Shown: positions 16,780 to 25,763 of the stretch, piece by piece | Position numbering within the stretch: the stretch's first letter is position 1 | How the letters are laid out: each line of letters starts with the position of its first letter | From: Pseudoselenomonas ruminantium | GTDB lineage: Bacteria; Bacillota; Negativicutes; Selenomonadales; Selenomonadaceae | DNA: 64,000 nt | NCBI GenBank assembly: GCA_015058625.1 | Contig: SVCA01000002.1 | Coordinates: 310,001-374,000, forward strand | Reading direction: 5' to 3' | Position numbers and translations under genes: made by a program | The notes under the pieces: model-generated | What the model was told of the DNA's origin: nothing | Seen by the model: only the letters and a program-made list of their open reading frames with translations | Databases searched by the model: none

Positions 16780-18228
16780 ATGAAGCAGGAGCATAAGGTA
16801 ATAGTGGGGCTGACTTTAGCCTGGTTATTACTATATGTATTGGGGAATAATTTTTTGGTCATCACTGACCCGGTGGAAGGAAATTACGCAGAAACGGCCA
16901 GAGAAATGCTGGCTGCAGGCGATTATTTTTCACCGCAGATTTATGGCAATTATTGGTACGACAAGCCCATCATGTTCTATCTGGAATTGATTGCGGCGTT
17001 TAAGCTGTTTGGCTTATCGGAGTTTTCGGCGCGGTTTTTCCCAGCCATCATGTCCTGGTGCGGCATTATGCTGACCTATTGGACGGGTAAGCGATTCTAC
17101 AATCAGCGGACGGGTCTGTACGCTGCTGTCCTGATGATGCTCTCTCTGGAATACTGGTATCTGGGGCATGCTGTCATCACGGATATGACGCTCTTTATCG
17201 CCGAGTCGGTATCGCTGATTGGCTTTTACATTGCCTATACAGAAAAGAATGTAAAATGGTATTATGCGGCTTTTGCCGCCTCCGGCATTGCGGTATTGAC
17301 TAAGGGGCCTATCGGCTTGTGCCTGCCGGGACTTATCATCATGCTGTTTCTGCTCTGGCAGCGGGATTTCAAATTCCTGTTTAATTGTCACACGCTGGGC
17401 GGCTTTGTGCTGTTCTTTGCCGTTGTCAGCCTCTGGTATGTACCCATGTACCTGCAGCATGGCAGCGATTTTATCCTGACCTTCCTGGGCGTTCACAATG
17501 TGCTTCGGGCAACTGTTTCGGAACATCCGAGGGATGATGTCTGGTATTATTATACGTTGATTTTTATGGCAGGCTTTTTCCCGTGGTCCTTTGTCTTTGT
17601 ACCGGCAAAAATCAGACAGTGGTTTAAGAAACGTCCCTGCCTGCCGCAGATGCCCAGAGAGCGTTTCCTTTTGCTCTGGGCCGTGACGGTATTTGTGGTC
17701 TTCCAGAGCTTTGCAACTAAGTATGTCAGCTATACCTTCCCGTATATGATACCGGTCGCCCTGTTGATGGTGTCCTGGTTCCAGCAGCATACCAAACTCT
17801 TTACCCGTATGGCCGGTGCAATGGCCGTAACCTATGTGGCCTTGTTGTTCCTCGTGGCTGCGCCCATCATGCATGAGCGTTCTGCCCATGATATAGCTGT
17901 GATGGTGAAGCCGCATCTGACTGCTGATACGCAGGTGTACTGTTTTAACTGCGGTGAGCCCGCTTCCTTTGCGTTCTATACGGAGACGATACCCCGCCGC
18001 TTGGAAAGCAGGGAGCGCATCAATGCCAAGAAAAATAAAGAGATATCCTGGGATGCCAAGAACGTCATGTCCTTAACAGCTTATGACGAGGTTTCGGACG
18101 ATAGCCCGGTCATGGTGATTACAGGCGGGAATAATTACGAAGCGTTGAAGAAAGTGATTCCGGGTCAGTGGCAATCGTTGGGGGCAGCTGGTGAATATCA
18201 GGTTTATTACCGGCCCGCAGCAAAGTGA
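16780..18228 (+). CDS. ArnT-like glycosyltransferase of the inner membrane (GT39/GT83 type)
   Basis: A 482-residue polytopic enzyme resembling ArnT, which moves a sugar from undecaprenyl phosphate to lipid A on the periplasmic side. The first periplasmic loop has the DPVEGNYAETAREML motif with the acidic residues used in catalysis, and YWYDKPIMFY is the second conserved loop. About 11 hydrophobic segments follow, and then a soluble C-terminal domain (~residues 365-482). Neighbours supply a GT2 dolichol-phosphate-sugar-synthase-like enzyme and a deacetylase. The acceptor (lipid A, core or another polymer) is not provable from sequence. Confidence 0.88.
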   Translation: MKQEHKVIVGLTLAWLLLYVLGNNFLVITDPVEGNYAETAREMLAAGDYFSPQIYGNYWYDKPIMFYLELIAAFKLFGLSEFSARFFPAIMSWCGIMLTYWTGKRFYNQRTGLYAAVLMMLSLEYWYLGHAVITDMTLFIAESVSLIGFYIAYTEKNVKWYYAAFAASGIAVLTKGPIGLCLPGLIIMLFLLWQRDFKFLFNCHTLGGFVLFFAVVSLWYVPMYLQHGSDFILTFLGVHNVLRATVSEHPRDDVWYYYTLIFMAGFFPWSFVFVPAKIRQWFKKRPCLPQMPRERFLLLWAVTVFVVFQSFATKYVSYTFPYMIPVALLMVSWFQQHTKLFTRMAGAMAVTYVALLFLVAAPIMHERSAHDIAVMVKPHLTADTQVYCFNCGEPASFAFYTETIPRRLESRERINAKKNKEISWDAKNVMSLTAYDEVSDDSPVMVITGGNNYEALKKVIPGQWQSLGAAGEYQVYYRPAAK

Positions 18229-18247
18229 AAGAAGATGTTAAGTAGCA

Positions 18248-19189
18248 ATGAAAAAAGTATCGATTGTTGTACCAGTTTTTAACGAAGAAAAAAATCTGGT
18301 TCATTTTACGCAGGCTGTACATGAGGTAATGACGAAAACCAGCTACGCGTATGAACTTATTTTTGTAGATGATGGTTCCAGCGATGACAGCAGCAAAATT
18401 CTGGATGAGTTGTCCGTGCAGTACGAACAGGTCAAACCGATTTTCCTGTCGCACAATTATGGCCATCAGATTGCCCTGACCTGCGGTCTGGATCATGCCA
18501 AAGGGGATGCGGTGATTACCATGGATGGGGACATGCAGCATCCGCCTGCACTTTTGCCGGTATTGCTGGGCAAGTGGGAGGAAGGCTATGAGGTCGTACA
18601 GACCATCCGTGAAGCTACGGAAGGTGTCTCGTTCTTCAAGAAGCTCACGTCCAAGTATTATTACCGTTTCCTGAACATGATGTCGGAAACGAAGGTTTAT
18701 CCCGGCGGGTCGGATTTCCGCCTGCTGGACAGAAAGGCTTGCGATGCGCTCTGCCGCTACCGTGAACATGACCGTTTTATCCGCGGCATGGTTGGTACGC
18801 TGGGCTTTAAGCAGACTATTTTGCCCTTTACGGCGCCGGAACGCTTCGCCGGGGAATCCAAGTTCTCCGTGAAAAAAATGAGCAAGCTGGCCATGGATGG
18901 CATTTTGGGGTACTCTGTTGTTCCCCTGCGCCTTTCCTTCTATCTGGGCAGTGTGTTTGCCTTGTTCAGCATTTTGCTGCTGGGGCATGTGATTTGGGAA
19001 TTTTTGCATGGCAACGTGGTTACCGGCTGGACTACCATTATGGTCTGTGTGGTTCTGTTCAGCGGTGTGCAGTTGATGATTCTCGGCATCATGGGCGAAT
19101 ATATCGGCCGTATCTTCAAAGAAGTGAAGAATCGTCCGTTATACTTAACGCGTGAAGAACAGGAGAAAACTGCCGGACAGGGAGAGTGA
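18248..19189 (+). CDS. GT2 glycosyltransferase, undecaprenyl-phosphate sugar synthase type
   Basis: A 313-residue ArnC/DPM1-like enzyme that would attach a nucleotide-activated sugar to undecaprenyl phosphate on the cytoplasmic face. The N-terminal GT-A domain has VSIVVPVFNEEKNLVHF and LIFVDDGSSDDSS. The metal motif is VITMDGDMQHPP, and SDFRLLDRKACDAL is typical. Two C-terminal transmembrane helices (about 230-255 and 265-290) anchor it. The start has a weak AGAAGA box. It sits 19 bp after the GT39 gene and 6 bp before the deacetylase, so it is clearly in one operon. Confidence 0.92.
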   Translation: MKKVSIVVPVFNEEKNLVHFTQAVHEVMTKTSYAYELIFVDDGSSDDSSKILDELSVQYEQVKPIFLSHNYGHQIALTCGLDHAKGDAVITMDGDMQHPPALLPVLLGKWEEGYEVVQTIREATEGVSFFKKLTSKYYYRFLNMMSETKVYPGGSDFRLLDRKACDALCRYREHDRFIRGMVGTLGFKQTILPFTAPERFAGESKFSVKKMSKLAMDGILGYSVVPLRLSFYLGSVFALFSILLLGHVIWEFLHGNVVTGWTTIMVCVVLFSGVQLMILGIMGEYIGRIFKEVKNRPLYLTREEQEKTAGQGE

Positions 19190-19195
19190 AGTGTA

Positions 19196-20050
19196 ATGCA
19201 GCGTGGATTATTGCTGAATGCTGATGACTTTGGCAGACATTCGCTGATAAATGGCGCGGTGGAAAAAGGTGTCGCGGAAGGCTGCCTGCGTTCTGCCAGC
19301 TTGATGCCCGGAGAGCCTTGCTTTTCTGAGGCAGTGGCGCTGGCCAAGAAATATCCCCAGTTGGGAGTGGGGATTCATTTTACATTGGTGGATGGCAATC
19401 CCGTTACTTCGGTAGGAGAAATTCCCACACTCGTTACGCCGGAGGGCAAATTCCTGCCGAATCACACGGCTTTTGTCAAAAAATATCTGCAGGGCGGGAT
19501 TTCTCTGGCCGAGGTTCGCACAGAACTTACGGCACAGCTTGATAAGGTCCTAGCGGCAGGTATTACGCCCACCCATGCCGACAGTCATCAGCACATCCAT
19601 ATCCTGCCGGGAATTTTCCCTATCGTGTTGGATATACTGGAAGCACATGGCATCAAGCGGGTGCGCACGCCGAAGGTCAGCGGACGGCCGATGGATTTCT
19701 TCACAGGCGGTTTGGGTCAGATTATTGGACGCTGGGGCCTCTGGGGAATTTCCGCTTTTGGCAAATGGCAGGCCAAGGGGCGCGGTTTTGCGACTCCGGA
19801 TTATTTTTCCGGCAAGGTGGCCGGGGATGCCGTGGATGAAGCTACGGTTTTGTCCATTGTTGAGGAAATGCCGGCTGGCGTGACAGAGGTCATGTTGCAT
19901 CCGGGGCTGTCCAATACCGAACTCGTCAAATACAGTGGCTGGGAACATGACTACGAAGCCGAATATGCGGCCAGCTGTTCGCCTAAACTCAAGGTATTGC
20001 TGGACGAAAAAGGCATTGTCCCTGTAAACTATGCGGATATGGAGCGATAA
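19196..20050 (+). CDS. YdjC/HpnK/ChbG-family deacetylase (NaxD-like)
   Basis: A 284-residue metal-dependent deacetylase of the YdjC fold. The N-terminal LLLNADDFGRHSLIN has the metal-binding aspartates and PTHADSHQHIHILPGIF carries the metal histidines. GVGIHFTLVDG and VMLHPGLSN complete the site. Members remove N-acetyl groups from chitooligosaccharides (ChbG), hopanoid sugars (HpnK) or undecaprenyl-phosphate-GalNAc (Francisella NaxD). With GT2, GT39 and GtrA genes directly upstream, the NaxD role fits best: making a free amino sugar before transfer. This is inference from context. Confidence 0.88.
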   Translation: MQRGLLLNADDFGRHSLINGAVEKGVAEGCLRSASLMPGEPCFSEAVALAKKYPQLGVGIHFTLVDGNPVTSVGEIPTLVTPEGKFLPNHTAFVKKYLQGGISLAEVRTELTAQLDKVLAAGITPTHADSHQHIHILPGIFPIVLDILEAHGIKRVRTPKVSGRPMDFFTGGLGQIIGRWGLWGISAFGKWQAKGRGFATPDYFSGKVAGDAVDEATVLSIVEEMPAGVTEVMLHPGLSNTELVKYSGWEHDYEAEYAASCSPKLKVLLDEKGIVPVNYADMER

Positions 20051-20136
20051 AATTCCTTTCCTTATGTAATAGTAGTTCACTATTTATAAAAAATATGTTA
20101 AAATAATAGTGTTTCTGTGTTTAGGGAGTGAAAAGG

Positions 20137-20721
20137 ATGCGCATAATTACCGGTTCGGCCCGTGGCTGCCGCTTGAAAACGCCCAAGGGGGCAGAGGTGA
20201 CACGGCCTACGGCGGACAGGGTGAAAGAGTCGCTGTTTAATATCCTGGGTTCCATGGTAACGGGACGGAAGGTACTGGATATCTTCGCCGGGACTGGGAA
20301 TCTGGGCATTGAAGCCCTTTCGCGAGGCGCGCAGTCGGCGGTTTTTGTGGATAAAGCCACGGCGAAACTCATCGGTGAAAATCTGCAGCTGACCCGTCTG
20401 GCGGAAAAAGCGGTGGTGCGCAGCAGTGATGTGTTCGCAGAACTTTCCCGTCAGGGGGCAGGTAAGGCGGAGTTTTCGCTGATTTTCTGTGACCCTCCCT
20501 ATCATAAGGGGCTCTGGCAGCAGGCGCTTGCGCAGATTGACAAGTCAGACGGCCTTATGGCAGAGAATGGAATTTTGGTGGTGGAGCACGGCGCCGATGA
20601 AAACGATGTGCCGCAGCTTGACCAGTTGAAATTGGTACATAACCGCCGCTACGGTCATACCACCCAACTGAGTTTCTTTCAATGGCGTTCTTATGTGGAA
20701 GCCGAGGAGGAAGGGGCATGA
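20137..20721 (+). CDS. rsmD: 16S rRNA (guanine966-N2)-methyltransferase
   Basis: RsmD methylates G966 of 16S rRNA in the assembling small subunit. It has 194 residues. MRIITGSARGCRLKTP is the family start, followed by TRPTADRVKESLFNIL. VLDIFAGTGNLGIEALSRGA is the SAM-binding motif I, and LIFCDPPYHKG is the catalytic DPPY motif for N-methylation. The ATG at 20137 is set by AGGGAG eight bases upstream; a GTG at 20128 overlaps that box. The stop overlaps the coaD start in ATGA, the common rsmD-coaD pair. Confidence 0.96.
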   Translation: MRIITGSARGCRLKTPKGAEVTRPTADRVKESLFNILGSMVTGRKVLDIFAGTGNLGIEALSRGAQSAVFVDKATAKLIGENLQLTRLAEKAVVRSSDVFAELSRQGAGKAEFSLIFCDPPYHKGLWQQALAQIDKSDGLMAENGILVVEHGADENDVPQLDQLKLVHNRRYGHTTQLSFFQWRSYVEAEEEGA

Positions 20722-21197
20722 GAAGAGCGGTATGTTCGGGCAGTTTTGACCCGGTTACATTAGGACATGTGGATGTATTTGAGCGAGCCAGCCGCATGTT
20801 TGATGAATTGATCATCTGCGTGTTCCGCAATATCGATAAAAAAGGTTTTTTCTCAGTGGAAGAACGGGTGCGGCTTATCGAAGAAGCAACCGCTCATCTG
20901 AACAATGTAAGGGTGACTTCCTTTTCCAGTCTGATTACGGACTTTATGGTGGAGCAGGATGCCCACATTATTGTGCGGGGCGTGCGCTCGGTAAAAGATT
21001 TGGAATACGAGGAAAATGAGGCTTATATGATTAAGCATCTGAACCCGGAAATTGATACCGTCTTTCTGCTGACCCGGCCTGACCTTTCTTATGTGAGTTC
21101 GTCAGGGGTCCGGGAAGTGTTCCGCTTTGGCGGCAGTGTACATGGTTTGGTCCCAGCCTGTGTTGAGCAGGCGATGCAAGATAAAAAAGAGAAATGA
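20718..21197 (+). CDS. coaD: Phosphopantetheine adenylyltransferase
   Basis: CoaD makes dephospho-CoA from 4'-phosphopantetheine and ATP. It has 159 residues, the normal size. CSGSFDPVTLGHVDVFERA contains the T/HxGH nucleotidyltransferase signature, DAHIIVRGVRSVKDLEYE binds the pantetheine chain, and SYVSSSGVREV is the C-terminal ATP motif. The start ATG 20718 overlaps rsmD by four bases (ATGA). A longer frame from 20682 lies inside rsmD and is not used. Confidence 0.97.
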   Translation: MRRAVCSGSFDPVTLGHVDVFERASRMFDELIICVFRNIDKKGFFSVEERVRLIEEATAHLNNVRVTSFSSLITDFMVEQDAHIIVRGVRSVKDLEYEENEAYMIKHLNPEIDTVFLLTRPDLSYVSSSGVREVFRFGGSVHGLVPACVEQAMQDKKEK

Positions 21198-21221
21198 GTA
21201 TGGGGAAAGGAAGTAGCAGCT

Positions 21222-21782
21222 ATGTCAGTACGCGAGACCTTGGACAAGATTGAGAATATGGTGGTGGGAGCTTCCCGCCTGCCCTTTACGGAGAAAACTC
21301 TTATTAACGATAACGAACTGGTGCATTATGTGGAGGAACTGCGCAACGATTTGCCCAAGGAACTCAACCGGGCTGATGAAATCATGCGCAACCATGACCA
21401 GATTATCCGCGAGGCGGAAGAAGAAGCCGAGGAAATCAAGCGCAAGGCGCGGGAATATGCTGAGAGCATCACTGAGGAAAGTGAGATTGTCAAGCAGTCC
21501 CGGGAAAAAGCACGGGCGATTGTCCAGCAGGCGCAGGACCAGGAAAAGGAAATCATGGAGCGCACGCAGGCGAATGCAACCCAGCTCCAGAGCAATGCGG
21601 ATGCTTACGCCAATCAGGTGTTTGACCAGCTCATTGGTCATGTGAATGGCACCTTCCAAGGGGTTCGTCAGGCAGAAGCAGGCCTTCAGCAGGCACTCAA
21701 TGTCTTGCAGCAGGCCAAGAATCAGATGAATCAGCAGGCGGCTCATCAGCAGGAACAGCAGTTTATGCCTGAATCTGAGTGA
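21222..21782 (+). CDS. Coiled-coil protein of unknown function downstream of coaD
   Basis: A 186-residue soluble protein. Residues ~1-50 are mixed; ~50-120 form a long charged coiled coil (EEEAEEIKRKAREYAESITEE and similar heptads). The end is rich in Q, N and A (QQAHQQEQQFMPESE-like tail). Similar genes beside coaD in Firmicutes are often labelled ATPase or DivIVA-like, but no nucleotide-binding motif is visible here, so I give no enzyme function. AAAGGAAG precedes the ATG. It lies 24 bp after coaD and ends at a terminator, so it closes the rsmD-coaD operon. Confidence 0.75.
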   Translation: MSVRETLDKIENMVVGASRLPFTEKTLINDNELVHYVEELRNDLPKELNRADEIMRNHDQIIREAEEEAEEIKRKAREYAESITEESEIVKQSREKARAIVQQAQDQEKEIMERTQANATQLQSNADAYANQVFDQLIGHVNGTFQGVRQAEAGLQQALNVLQQAKNQMNQQAAHQQEQQFMPESE

Positions 21783-21810
21783 GTAATTATCCATAGCATA
21801 TGAATTATCC

Positions 21811-21847
21811 AACTGCCGTGGCCGAAGTGTCGGTTGCGGCAGTTTTT
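21811..21847 (+). terminator. Terminator of the rsmD-coaD operon
   Basis: AACTGCCG/CGGCAGTT stem with an inner CCGA/TCGG pairing, followed by TTTTTATTTT. Confidence 0.9.
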
Positions 21848-21942
21848 ATTTTATATTGCAGGAATAACGGGGGAGAGCGCGAATACCCTCAAGTAGAAGA
21901 ACTGTTGACTATGAAGTGTATTGAGTAAAGGAGGTTTGTAAC

Positions 21943-23489
21943 GTGGACAAAAGAGAATCAGAAGCGGCGGCGGTGAAAGCGGCAGAAGAAGCCTTTGACC
22001 GCAGGCGGCGCACGGTTGGGCTCTTTGGTGCTCCAATACTGGCGCTGCTGGTCTTTTTGACGCCTATTGACGGGCTGACTCTGGAAGCCCACAAACTACT
22101 GGCCATTATGGTTTTGGTGGCGCTGTGGTGGATCACAGAGCCTGTGCCGATTCCTGTTACTTCCCTTATCGGGCCGACGCTGGCGGTTATTACCGGCGTG
22201 GTGCCGGTGGGCTCGGCCTTTGCGGCCTTTGCCAATTCGATGATTTTCCTGTTTATGGGCGGCTTTATTCTGGCCAAGGCCATGATGACCCATGGACTGG
22301 ACAAGCGCTTTGCCTATTGGCTGCTCTCACGGGAGTGGGTCGGCTCGAATCCCAAGCGGATTTTCCTCGCCGTGGGACTTGCGGCGGCACTCTGCTCCGG
22401 CTGGGTCAGCAACACCGCGACTGCGGCGATGATGTTTCCCATCTGTCTGGGGCTGTTAACGTCCATCAAGGAAATGTTTGCCGCTAACGGGCGCGAGATT
22501 CATCTGCATGAGTACAAATATGCTACCGGTCTTATGCTGATGACGGCGTATTCCTGCTCCATCGGCGGTGTTCTGACGCCCATTGGCACGCCGCCTACCT
22601 CATCATGCTGGGCTTTTTGGATACGATGTGTGATATTCATGTGTCCTTCTTTCAGTGGATGACTTGGGGCTTTATCGCCATGGTGGTTTATTTTGGCATT
22701 GCCTATGTGGTGCTTTCGCATATGTTCCCGGCAGATGTGGATCGAATCGAAGGTGCCGATATTTTCATTAAGACCAAGCGGGATGAACTGGGCAGCTGGA
22801 CCCGTGCCCAGAAGAATACCCTGCTGGCCTTTATCGTGGCGGTTACCTTGTGGGTACTGCCGGGCTTTATGTCCATCGCCTTTGGCAGCACAGACCCCAC
22901 GCTCAAAATGTATAATCGTCTGTTCCCCGAAGCGATTGCCGCTATGGCGGGGGCGCTGCTGCTATTTTTGTTGCCGGTGAATTTTAAGGAACGTCAGTTT
23001 ACGCTGAAATGGTCAGAGGCCATGCAGGGCATAGAATGGGGCACGCTCATTCTCTTTGGCGGCGGTCTGGCTATGGGCGGCATGATGTACAAGACGGGGC
23101 TTTCCCAGTGGGTGGGTGATTTAATCGTCAGCTCCATGGGCGGTGCGCCGTCGGAAATCGCCATGGTGGCAATTTTCTCGGTGATGGCGCTTTTGCTCTC
23201 GGAACTTACGAGCCATACAGCGGCGACGAATATGATTGGGCCATTGGCGATTACGGCGGCCATTTCGGCTGGTATCAGCCCGGTGCCGGTGTCGGTTGGT
23301 ATTGCGCTTTCGGCATCCCTGGGCTTTATGCTGCCGGTATCCACGCCGCCTAATGCCATCGTCTATGCATCGGGTTACATTCCCATCACCAAGATGATTA
23401 AGACCGGCGTCTACATTGACTTTATCGGGATTGCCTGCGTGACGATTCCGCTGGCCATCTACTTTGTCAACTGGATTACGGGAATGTGA
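21943..23489 (+). pseudogene. DASS-family (SLC13-like) anion transporter, interrupted by a 1-nt frameshift
   Basis: A sodium- or proton-coupled dicarboxylate/anion transporter of the divalent anion:sodium symporter family. Frame 1 runs from GTG 21943 (AAAGGAGG upstream) to 22662 and the downstream part is open in another frame to 23489. The family's SNTATAAMM and IGTPP motifs are in the first part, and the second repeat, with SHTAATNMIGPLA and PVSTPPNAIVYASGY, is in the second part. The break falls inside the first TPPN motif at about 22595-22598. Adding one A there would restore TPPNLIMLGFL and a 515-residue protein with about 12 helices. Either a true inactivating mutation or a sequencing error is possible. 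The substrate is unknown. Confidence 0.85.
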
Positions 23490-23503
23490 GGAGGAATCGA
23501 CTT

Positions 23504-24841
23504 ATGCAATATCAAACCCTTACAGAGAGTCTGGCGGCTTTCGACCCGGAGATTTATGCACTGTTGCAGGAGGAAATACAAGAGCAGCGCTTTACCTTGT
23601 CGCTGCTGCCGACCTCCAATGCCGTTTCTCCCTTTAGCGCTTACTTGAAGGGCAGTATCTTCGGCAATGGCCAGCTGGATTATCATGCGGTGCAGAGCCA
23701 TATGAAGCTGGAGGAGATTGCCGAGAAGCGGGCGGCAAAACTTTTCGGTGCCGACCATGCCATCGTGCGCATCGCGGACATCGCCGCGGCTTCCCGTGTG
23801 GTATTTCAGGCATTAGCGACGACCGGGGATACAATCCTCTCTTTCAACCGGCGCAAAATTGAGCATTGCATCGGCGAGCATCTGCAGTATGATTTTATCT
23901 CGTTTAGCATAGAGCCGGAAACGGAGCAGATAGATTTGGCCCGGGTGGAACAGCTGGCAAAGAAACGCAAGCCCCGGCTGATTATCTATTCGCCTGTAAA
24001 TTATCCCTTGCATTTGGATTATGCAAGACTTAAGGAAATTGCCAAGGCAGCAGGGGCGTATCTCTGGGTGGATATCGGCCAGAATGCCGGAGCTGTGGCC
24101 GCAGGCTGTGCGCCGTCACCTGTTCCCTATGCAGATGTGGTGACTCTGCCCACGGGCGATTCCCTGCAGGGGCCGCATAATGCGGTTATCCTCACCAGCA
24201 AGGAATTGGCGGAAAATATGGATAAGGCCGTACTTGATACCGGTCATTCCATGGTGAAGAAAAATGTGCTGGCGGCTCTGGCTACTACTTTCCTCGAAGC
24301 GGGCAGTGAAGCGTTCAAGGCCTACTGCGAGCAGGTGCTCAAAAATGCCAAGGCGTTGGAAAAAGGCCTTCACGACGCAGGCGTCCGCACACTTTGCGGA
24401 AATACGGAAAACCATCTGGTTCTGCCCTGCCTGCCGGAGGGAACGGCACCGGATGATATGGTGGGAAAATTGCGGGAGGCAGGTTTCCTGGTGAAGGGGG
24501 ATACCATGCTGACTTCGGATGACGGGGTGACTTTCCCCATCCTGCGTCTGTCGGCCCTTGACCCCACGACCCGGGCCTTAAAGGAAACCTCGATGCAGGC
24601 CATCGGGCGGACATTGGGCGAATTTATTCTGTCCAGTGGTGATGAAGCGGCGCAGAAGAAGGCTGCTACGCAGATTCGCGCGATACTGATGAATAAGCCG
24701 CTGTTCTCGGATGAATGGCTGCCACAGAATATCAACCTCACGCCGGGCTATGGTCAGAAAGACCTCAATATCGCCCAGGAAGTGGAAGCCGAGAAAAAAG
24801 AAGCGCAGGCGGAGCGCATGTGGAGTTTCTGGGATAATTAA
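23504..24841 (+). CDS. Serine hydroxymethyltransferase-like protein lacking the PLP lysine
   Basis: A 445-residue homologue of SHMT, seen from LTESLAAFDPEIYALLQEE at the start and WVDIGQNAGAVAAG plus PSPVPYADVVTL later, which align with the E. coli segment VDMAHVAGLVAAG...VVTTTTHKTLAGPRGG. Counting across, Asp200 is kept (D190), but His203 is Q193 and the Schiff-base Lys229 is D219; the neighbouring His is G218. It cannot form the usual internal aldimine, so it is probably not a normal SHMT. It begins 14 bp after the transporter stop, with GAGGAGGAA, so it is likely co-transcribed. Function unknown; a binding or regulatory role is possible. Confidence 0.8.
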   Translation: MQYQTLTESLAAFDPEIYALLQEEIQEQRFTLSLLPTSNAVSPFSAYLKGSIFGNGQLDYHAVQSHMKLEEIAEKRAAKLFGADHAIVRIADIAAASRVVFQALATTGDTILSFNRRKIEHCIGEHLQYDFISFSIEPETEQIDLARVEQLAKKRKPRLIIYSPVNYPLHLDYARLKEIAKAAGAYLWVDIGQNAGAVAAGCAPSPVPYADVVTLPTGDSLQGPHNAVILTSKELAENMDKAVLDTGHSMVKKNVLAALATTFLEAGSEAFKAYCEQVLKNAKALEKGLHDAGVRTLCGNTENHLVLPCLPEGTAPDDMVGKLREAGFLVKGDTMLTSDDGVTFPILRLSALDPTTRALKETSMQAIGRTLGEFILSSGDEAAQKKAATQIRAILMNKPLFSDEWLPQNINLTPGYGQKDLNIAQEVEAEKKEAQAERMWSFWDN

Positions 24842-24872
24842 CGCTTTGTGCGGAATTTAAGTTTCATTTTTG

Positions 24873-24900
24873 GCCTTCCCTTGCGGGAAGGTTTTTTGTT
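24873..24900 (+). terminator. Terminator after the SHMT-like gene
   Basis: CCTTCCC-TTGC-GGGAAGG stem followed by TTTTTTGTTT. Confidence 0.92.
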
Positions 24901-24994
24901 TGGACGATAGGATTTTACTGGCGGGCAGCGAATAATTTATTGACTTGGAGTATACTTTAGCCTGTATAATAGAAAGCAGAAGTGAGGTGGCGGC

Positions 24995-25753
24995 ATGAAA
25001 GAAGCAGACATAGCAAAATTATTGCAAGCCTATAAGGAAGACGCACTCTCGGAAGCGGAAGCTGTGCAGGCTATTCGGGATGTGCCGTTTGAAGAGATGA
25101 AATTTGCAGAAATCGACCATCACCGCGAACTGCGGCAGGGGATGCCGGAGGTTATCTATGCGGCGGGCAAGACACCCGAGCAGGTGCGGGATATTTTTTA
25201 TTCGCTGTATACCCATAGTCAGGGAAATCTTTTGGCGACCAGAGCCGGACGTGAGCATTATGAAAAGGTGCTGGAAAAAGTTCCCGAAGCAGAGTATGAC
25301 GAAATGGCGCGGGCCGTTTATCTTGACCGTGATCAATCGCTGGTGCGGGATGAAAAGCACAAAATTTTGATTTTGACCGCGGGAACCAGTGATATACCGG
25401 TGGCCGAGGAGGCACGGCTGACGGCCCACCTCTTTGGCAACTATGTTAAGACCTGCTATGATTGTGGCGTGGCGGGAATCCACCGACTGTTTGCTCACTT
25501 GCCAGAGATAGAAGAAGCCAATGTCATTATTGTCATTGCCGGTATGGAAGGGGCACTGGCCAGTGTGGTGGGCGGACTTACGGATAAGCCCGTCATTGCC
25601 GTGCCGACCAGCGTAGGCTATGGCGCTTCCTTTAAGGGGGTGGCCGCGCTGCTGTCCATGCTGAACAGCTGTGCCATGGGCGTATCGGTGGTCAATATTG
25701 ACAATGGATTTGGGGCTGGTGCCTTGGCCAGCAAGATCAATAAGTTGAGGTGA
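24995..25753 (+). CDS. larB: Nickel-pincer cofactor biosynthesis protein LarB
   Basis: LarB carboxylates and hydrolyses nicotinic acid adenine dinucleotide to give the pyridinium dicarboxylate precursor of the nickel-pincer nucleotide of lactate racemase-type enzymes. It has 252 residues. The C-terminal AIR-carboxylase-like (PurE-like) domain is clear: ILTAGTSDIPVAEEARLTA, VIIVIAGMEGALASVVGGL and PVIAVPTSVGYGASFKG. The N-terminal helical part, with the EIDHHRELRQGMPEVIYAAGKT segment, matches LarB. A possible promoter ends in TATAAT at 24965-24970. larC follows 10 bp downstream; larE and larA are not in the window. Confidence 0.93.
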   Translation: MKEADIAKLLQAYKEDALSEAEAVQAIRDVPFEEMKFAEIDHHRELRQGMPEVIYAAGKTPEQVRDIFYSLYTHSQGNLLATRAGREHYEKVLEKVPEAEYDEMARAVYLDRDQSLVRDEKHKILILTAGTSDIPVAEEARLTAHLFGNYVKTCYDCGVAGIHRLFAHLPEIEEANVIIVIAGMEGALASVVGGLTDKPVIAVPTSVGYGASFKGVAALLSMLNSCAMGVSVVNIDNGFGAGALASKINKLR

Positions 25754-25763
25754 CGGAATTTCA

